Part shown: positions 59,704 to 64,000 of the stretch, one piece after another
Position numbering within the stretch: the stretch's first letter is position 1
Layout: each line of letters starts with the position of its first letter
Source of the DNA: Qaidamihabitans albus
GTDB lineage: Bacteria > Actinomycetota > Actinomycetes > Mycobacteriales > Pseudonocardiaceae
Assembly (NCBI RefSeq): GCF_016464705.1
Contig: NZ_JAEHOB010000018.1
Span: forward strand, 1 to 64,000
Direction: 5' to 3'
Length of the DNA: 64,000 nt
The notes under the pieces: model-generated
Database searches by the model: none
What the model saw: the letters and a program-made list of their open reading frames with translations, nothing else
What the model was told of the DNA's origin: nothing
Program-made: the position numbers and the translations under genes

Positions 59704-62013
59704 ATGGGCAAACAGAGATGGTGGGTCCCCGTGATCACCGCGGCGGTGCTCACGGCGACCCTGGTGGCACCACCGGTGGTGGCCGCCCAGGGCGAGCAGC
59801 AGATCACCGACCCGATTCCGGAGGAGCCGAAGCAGTCCCGGCTCGGCCTGGTGCTCGAGGAGTACGCGCAGCTCCCCGAGTCCGAGCCGACCCCGGAGCC
59901 GACCGACCGCAGGCTGATGCGGCACAACCGGATCAACTACATCGGCGAGGTCCCCGACGGCTCCGGCCGGATGTACGTTCCCGACCTCAACGGTCCCCTC
60001 TACCTCCTCGACGGCGACCGCCAGCACGTCTACCTGAACTTCAAGGAGCGCTTCGAGGACTACTTCTCCGGCCGCGGGCTCGGCAGCGGTTTCGGCTTCG
60101 CCACCTTCCACCCCGAGTTCGAGAGCAACGGCAAGCTCTACACGGTGCACACCGAGGACCGGGACGCCATCGCCGAGAAGGAGCCGACCTACCCGAACCA
60201 GCCGAACGCGTTCGTGCAGAGCGTCGTCACCGAGTGGACCGCGGACGATCCCTCGGCCGACGTGTTCTCCGGAACGCAGCGGGAGATCTTCCGCTTCGGG
60301 TTCACCACGCAGATCCACGCGATCCAGCAGATCGACTTCAACCCGACCGCACGGCCGGGTGACGCGGACTACGGCCTGCTCTACCTGGCGGTCGGAGACG
60401 GCGGCATCGGCGTGAACACCGACGTGCCGCAGGACATGAGCACACCGGCGGGCAAGATCCTGCGGATCGACCCGCAGGGCACCGACGGCCCCAACGGCCG
60501 GTACGGCATTCCCCCGGCCAACCCGTTCGTCGGCACGCCCGGCACGCTGGGCGAGATCTACGCCGTCGGCATGCGCGACCCGCACCGGTTCACCTGGGAC
60601 CGCGGCGGGAACAATGCGATGTACCTCGGGCACATCGGTCAGCACGCGATCGAGGCGGTGTACGAGGTGCGGGCCGGCGACAACCTCGGCTGGAGCGAGC
60701 GCGAGGGCCGTTTCCGGTTCGACCCGGAGAACCAGTGCTACCTGTACCCGCTGCCGGAGGACGACGAGAAGTACGGCTACACCTATCCCGTCGCGGCCTA
60801 CGACCACGACCCGCCGCCGAACTGGCCGTGCAACTCCGACAGCGGCCACGCGATCTCCGGTGGCCAGGTGTACCGCGGCGCCGACCTGCCCCTGCTGCGC
60901 GGCAAGTACATCTTCGGCGACCTGGTCGACGGCAGCGTCTTCTACACCGATGTCCACAAGATGAGGCGCGGCAAGGACCGGGCGCCGATCCACGAGCTGC
61001 AGCTGTTCAACAGTGACGGCGAGCGGATGCGGATGCCCGACTTCGTCGGCGACGGGCGCATCGACCTGCGCTTCGGCACCGACTCCGCGGGTGATCTCTA
61101 CCTGCTCGCCAAGGCCAACGGCAAGATCTGGAAGGTCACCGGCACCCGCTGGGGCGCCGGGTCCGAGGTCACCAGGAAGGTGCAGCGCGACCTGGTGGCG
61201 CACTACGACTTCGAGCACCCGTTCGCGGCGAACGACGCCAAGGAGCTCGACCGCGGATCGTCGCGGACGCTGCTGGACCTCGTCAACGGTGGTGAGGACA
61301 TGCGGGTCGCCGACGGCGCCTTCCCCGGCAGCAACAACGCCCTCCAGTTGCGGCAGGTCAACCCTGGCGAGGCCGGGAACGACGACTGGAAGGCGGGGGT
61401 CTGGGACGGCGACGCCGACGGCGTGGAGTCGCTGAGCGCGTTCAACGGCACCGAGGGCGCGACGGTGATGGGCTGGTTCAAGATGACCGGCGAGAACCCC
61501 AGCCCCAACTCCACGACACCGGACCCGGACGACTACTACAACGCGGTCGGCCTTGCCGGGATCCTCAGCGGGGACTCCGACGGCCACGGCGTCCGGGCAC
61601 TGCTGGAACTGATCAACGTGGACGGGGAACTGCGCCTGGTGGCGCTGGGCCGCCGGATCGACGGCGGCAGCTCGCAGACGTTCGCCGCGCAGCAGGACTG
61701 GCGTGAGCTGCTCCCGCTTGACGAGTGGGTGCATCTGGCGGCGACGTTCGACTACACCACCGGGGAGATGGCGCTCTACCGCAACGGCAAGCCGGTTCCC
61801 GGGTTCTACACGAACGCGGGCGACCCGTGGCAGGTCGACGGGTCCGGAACGACCGCGAGCAACCCGCGCGGGATCAAGATCGGCGGCAGCTTCCCGCAGA
61901 ACGACAGGGAACGCAATCCGTGCAATTGCCGGATGGACTCGCTGATGTTCCTGAACACGTCGGCGGACGCCGACACGATCGGGCAGCAGTACCGGCGGTT
62001 CCTGAAGCACTGA
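59704..62013 (+). CDS. Secreted glucose/sorbosone dehydrogenase-like protein with LamG domain
   Basis: This 769-residue secreted protein has a signal peptide (1-28). A six-bladed propeller of the PQQ-dependent soluble glucose/sorbosone dehydrogenase type covers about 75-480, with YLAVGDGGIGVN, PAGKILRIDP and YAVGMRDPHRFTWD as family blocks. The C-terminal 290 residues form a LamG/concanavalin-like domain, with WVHLAATFDYTTGEMALYRNG near 677-697. It may oxidise extracellular sugars or bind polysaccharide. Start: ATG behind GGGATGGAGTCCAACG. It follows the importer/catabolic cluster on the same strand and may be part of it. A perfect 36-bp palindrome ends it. Confidence 0.88.
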   Translation: MGKQRWWVPVITAAVLTATLVAPPVVAAQGEQQITDPIPEEPKQSRLGLVLEEYAQLPESEPTPEPTDRRLMRHNRINYIGEVPDGSGRMYVPDLNGPLYLLDGDRQHVYLNFKERFEDYFSGRGLGSGFGFATFHPEFESNGKLYTVHTEDRDAIAEKEPTYPNQPNAFVQSVVTEWTADDPSADVFSGTQREIFRFGFTTQIHAIQQIDFNPTARPGDADYGLLYLAVGDGGIGVNTDVPQDMSTPAGKILRIDPQGTDGPNGRYGIPPANPFVGTPGTLGEIYAVGMRDPHRFTWDRGGNNAMYLGHIGQHAIEAVYEVRAGDNLGWSEREGRFRFDPENQCYLYPLPEDDEKYGYTYPVAAYDHDPPPNWPCNSDSGHAISGGQVYRGADLPLLRGKYIFGDLVDGSVFYTDVHKMRRGKDRAPIHELQLFNSDGERMRMPDFVGDGRIDLRFGTDSAGDLYLLAKANGKIWKVTGTRWGAGSEVTRKVQRDLVAHYDFEHPFAANDAKELDRGSSRTLLDLVNGGEDMRVADGAFPGSNNALQLRQVNPGEAGNDDWKAGVWDGDADGVESLSAFNGTEGATVMGWFKMTGENPSPNSTTPDPDDYYNAVGLAGILSGDSDGHGVRALLELINVDGELRLVALGRRIDGGSSQTFAAQQDWRELLPLDEWVHLAATFDYTTGEMALYRNGKPVPGFYTNAGDPWQVDGSGTTASNPRGIKIGGSFPQNDRERNPCNCRMDSLMFLNTSADADTIGQQYRRFLKH

Positions 62014-62023
62014 CACCGGGACG

Positions 62024-62059
62024 CACGCGTGCGGGGTCCGGCCGGACCCCGCACGCGTG
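62024..62059. terminator. Perfect 36-bp palindrome, bidirectional terminator
   Basis: The left half CACGCGTGCGGGGTCCGG is exactly complementary to the right half, with no loop bases left over. It starts 11 bases after the dehydrogenase stop and ends 23 bases before the stop of the convergent DUF4389 gene. No T tract follows. Confidence 0.8.
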
Positions 62060-62082
62060 TCCGCGCGCCGTGCCGCGATCGC

Positions 62083-63495
62083 TCAGCCCGGCACCGCGGC
62101 GCGCTCCGGCGGCCGCGACGCCCGGTGCGCCGCGACCCCGAGCAGTGCGGCCCCAGCCGCCAGGAACAGCGCGCCGGAGGCGAGCACGGCAACGCCGATC
62201 CAGGGCAGCGCGGGAACGGTGGCCCCGGCCTCCGTGCGCACGCTGACGCCGGGCGCGGCATCGGCGTTCATCACCACGACGGTCCAGTCACCAGCACCTG
62301 CCGGCCAGCTCACCGTCTGCGTACCGGGACCGCTGGACCGCGCCGCCCAGATCCCCGCCGCGTCCGGTGCGGTCTCCGGCGGTCCTCCACTGTGGAATGT
62401 CAGGGAACCGTCGGCGGCGTCGCGGATCGTGGCGTGCTCGACGCCGGCCAGGTAGCGGGCGGCCTCGTCGGCCGGCGCGATGCCGACGAACACCGGATCG
62501 AGCGGGTCGGTGCCCACCACGCGGACGCGGACGTCCCCGACGGTGCCCGGCAGCCACCGCACGGACTGCTCCGTGAGGGCCACGCGCTCGGTCGTGAGTG
62601 CGTAGCCACCGGTGTCGATGGTGCTCTCCAGCGAGAGGTACCCGTCCGCGCCGCGCTCGACCCTGTCCGCCCACAGCAGTGCGGCACCGCCGGTGAGCAG
62701 GCCCATCGAGGCGAACGCGAGCACCGCGCCCACGACCACCGAGGCGACGCGGCCGGGCGTCCAGTGATGCGCATGCGGTTCGGCCGGCACCATGGGAGCA
62801 GGCGCGGCCGGCCGGTCCTCGACCGGGCCCGCGGGATCACGGCCACCCATGTCCAGCCGGAACGGCGGGTACTCGTCGGTCATCAGCCCGGCATAGGCCG
62901 CGACCCGGATGATCCAGCGGTCCATGCCGAGCACGAAGTCGAACACCGGCCTCGGGTACTGCCCGGTCACCAGCAGCAGCACACCGGCGATGAGGAGGAG
63001 GATGCCGATCAGCCCGCTGGCACCCCAGGTGAAGCCGTCTTCGGCGGGCCGCCAGGCCAGCCACAGGCCGCCACCGGCGAACAGGCCAACGACGAGGTAG
63101 TGCGGGATCGCCAGCAGCCACCACTTCACCAGCACCAGCCCGCGGGACAGCCGCGTCGGGTAGTCGACCTGCAGCCGGGCCGGGTAGTCCGGCACGTCGG
63201 CGAGGGTGAACGGGGGGTAGCGGTCGGTGCCGAGCGCGGCGTAGGCGTAGTACTGGACGCGCCAGGTCCAGCGCAGCACCCCGACGTTGAAGTCGAAGAT
63301 CGCGCGGGGGTAGCGGCCGGTGAACAGGATGGCGAAGAACGCGACGACGCTGAGCACGCCGAACGCGGTCCAGAGCAACGCGAGCAGCACGTAGTGCGGG
63401 AAGGCGAGCAGCCACTTCACCAGCCACCGCCACCGGGACAGGCCGGGATCCAGCTCGGCCTCGACCCGGACCGGGTACCGCTTGGCGGTCGTCAT
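62083..63495 (-). CDS. DUF4389-domain membrane protein
   Basis: This 470-residue protein has two DUF4389 domains (about 5-105 and 107-205). Each has the pattern LVKWLLAFPHYVLL or LVKWWLLAIPHYLVV followed by a TGRYPRAIFDFNVGVLRW-like helix (cores TGRYPR and TGQYPR). A cytoplasmic linker, then a transmembrane helix near 250, a predicted extracytoplasmic beta domain and a final helix near 440 complete it. The function of the family is unknown. The ATG at 63495 follows AAGGAG with a nine-base spacer; other upstream starts were rejected. It is divergent from the nitroreductase. Confidence 0.88.
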   Translation of the reverse strand: MTTAKRYPVRVEAELDPGLSRWRWLVKWLLAFPHYVLLALLWTAFGVLSVVAFFAILFTGRYPRAIFDFNVGVLRWTWRVQYYAYAALGTDRYPPFTLADVPDYPARLQVDYPTRLSRGLVLVKWWLLAIPHYLVVGLFAGGGLWLAWRPAEDGFTWGASGLIGILLLIAGVLLLVTGQYPRPVFDFVLGMDRWIIRVAAYAGLMTDEYPPFRLDMGGRDPAGPVEDRPAAPAPMVPAEPHAHHWTPGRVASVVVGAVLAFASMGLLTGGAALLWADRVERGADGYLSLESTIDTGGYALTTERVALTEQSVRWLPGTVGDVRVRVVGTDPLDPVFVGIAPADEAARYLAGVEHATIRDAADGSLTFHSGGPPETAPDAAGIWAARSSGPGTQTVSWPAGAGDWTVVVMNADAAPGVSVRTEAGATVPALPWIGVAVLASGALFLAAGAALLGVAAHRASRPPERAAVPG

Positions 63496-63562
63496 GCCGG
63501 TCATCTCCTTCGAATGTTCCTGGTGCCATCCGAGGGTGCGCCGCCGCCCCGGCGGCAGGGCA

Positions 63563-63576
63563 GGAGCGAAAGTCCC
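63563..63576. promoter_or_regulatory. DosR/DevR-like half-conserved box
   Basis: GGAGCGAAAGTCCC matches the DosR consensus core GGGACTWWAGTCCC at 11 of 14 positions, with a perfect right half. It is 60 bases upstream of an Acg-type nitroreductase, a family whose mycobacterial member belongs to the DosR regulon. Confidence 0.5.
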
Positions 63577-63635
63577 TTCCGCCGGTGGCCTCCGGCCCTG
63601 CTGACTCCGCGGGCGCCGGGCGCACATTTGGTGCC

Positions 63636-64000
63636 ATGGACCCTCGACTTCCCGATGACGACACCGTCGGCACCGCACTGGCGCTCGCGGGCCGGGCGCC
63701 TTCTGTGCACAACTCGCAGCCCTGGCAGTGGCGAATCGGCGGCCGGACACTGCACCTCTACGCCGACCCGCGGCGGCGGCTGCGGGAGGCCGACCCGGAC
63801 GGCCACGATCTCGTGCTCAGCTGCGGCGCGGCGCTGCACCACCTCAGGGTCGCTTTCGCGGCACTCGGCTGGCGCACCGACGTCCACCGGCTGCCCAATC
63901 CCGCCGAACCGGACCACCTGGCCGCCGTTGAGCTGCACCGGCAAGACCCCGGACCGGACGAGATCACGCTGGCGGCGGCGATTCCGCGCCGCCGCACGGA
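63636..64000 (+). CDS. Acg-family FMN-binding nitroreductase, partial (N-terminus)
   Basis: The reading frame from the ATG at 63636 stays open to the window end (121 codons). It begins with the Acg-type block LAGRAPSVHNSQPWQWRIGG near residues 15-34, where RAPSVHN-QPW contacts the flavin, and continues with DPRRRLREADPDGHDLVLSCGAALHHLRVA. Acg-type proteins (Mycobacterium Rv2032) are flavin-binding nitroreductase-like proteins induced in hypoxia. Its 3' part lies outside the window. No clear ribosome binding site precedes it, so the transcript may be leaderless or the start slightly different. A DosR-like box lies 60 bases upstream. Confidence 0.8.
   Translation, partial: MDPRLPDDDTVGTALALAGRAPSVHNSQPWQWRIGGRTLHLYADPRRRLREADPDGHDLVLSCGAALHHLRVAFAALGWRTDVHRLPNPAEPDHLAAVELHRQDPGPDEITLAAAIPRRRT

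Overview
This 64 kb window is high-GC DNA from a chromosome-like region of an actinobacterium. Frequent GTG and TTG starts, tightly packed operons with ATGA or GTGA overlaps, LacI/LysR/TetR regulators, an ECF42-type sigma factor, LigD-type polymerase-domain proteins, and DUF4383/DUF4389 membrane proteins all fit the order Pseudonocardiales (for example an Amycolatopsis relative). That placement is inference. I see no rRNA, tRNA, CRISPR array, transposase, integrase or phage gene. No stretch longer than about 300 bases lacks a gene. The region looks like a mosaic of carbon-catabolic operons, each with its own regulator and transporter.

Layout. 0-4.8 kb: a four-gene operon of an IlvD/Edd dehydratase, an FAD oxidoreductase and both subunits of aconitase X, probably sugar-acid or hydroxy-acid catabolism. 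4.8-15 kb: epoxide hydrolase, SDR/LysR, secreted serine protease, fatty acid desaturase, methyltransferase, a creatinase-like M24 protein, a HIT protein, and a divergent LysR/EamA pair. 15-18.7 kb: a three-subunit molybdenum hydroxylase in order L-S-M. 18.9-23.2 kb: prolyl iminopeptidase, two convergent stand-alone LigD polymerase-domain proteins and a Bcr/CflA exporter. 23.2-30.2 kb: a dehydroshikimate dehydratase (QsuB-like), a TRAP transporter and a zinc dehydrogenase, divergent from a LacI regulator; this is predicted to be quinate/shikimate uptake and conversion to protocatechuate. 30.3-32.6 kb: a DHFR-like / DGPF(YCII) / ECF42 sigma operon.

32.6-48.5 kb is the most coherent system. It holds an ADP-forming acyl-CoA synthetase, a DUF35 protein, a thiolase-fold protein lacking the usual catalytic cysteines, an acyl-CoA dehydrogenase, a TetR regulator, a MaoC-type hydratase, an SDR, an acyl-CoA thioesterase, an Opp/Dpp ABC importer and a DHA2 exporter. 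The promoters of these transcription units share a 17-bp palindrome, CTAGAA-N5-TTCTAG, seen seven times, so they look like one TetR regulon for import, CoA activation and possibly aldolytic (retro-aldol) side-chain degradation of a branched carboxylic acid.

48.6-64 kb: DUF4383, a formaldehyde-dehydrogenase-type zinc enzyme, and a LacI regulator divergent from a Liv-type ABC importer. The importer leads into a Gfo/Idh/MocA oxidoreductase, a DUF993 aldolase-fold protein, a sugar isomerase-fold protein and a secreted sugar-dehydrogenase/LamG protein, which together suggest an unassigned polyol, sugar or glycoside pathway. A DUF4389 membrane protein and the start of an Acg-type nitroreductase close the window. 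A family of 46-bp hairpins punctuates gene ends and in several places supplies the stop codons of one or both flanking genes.
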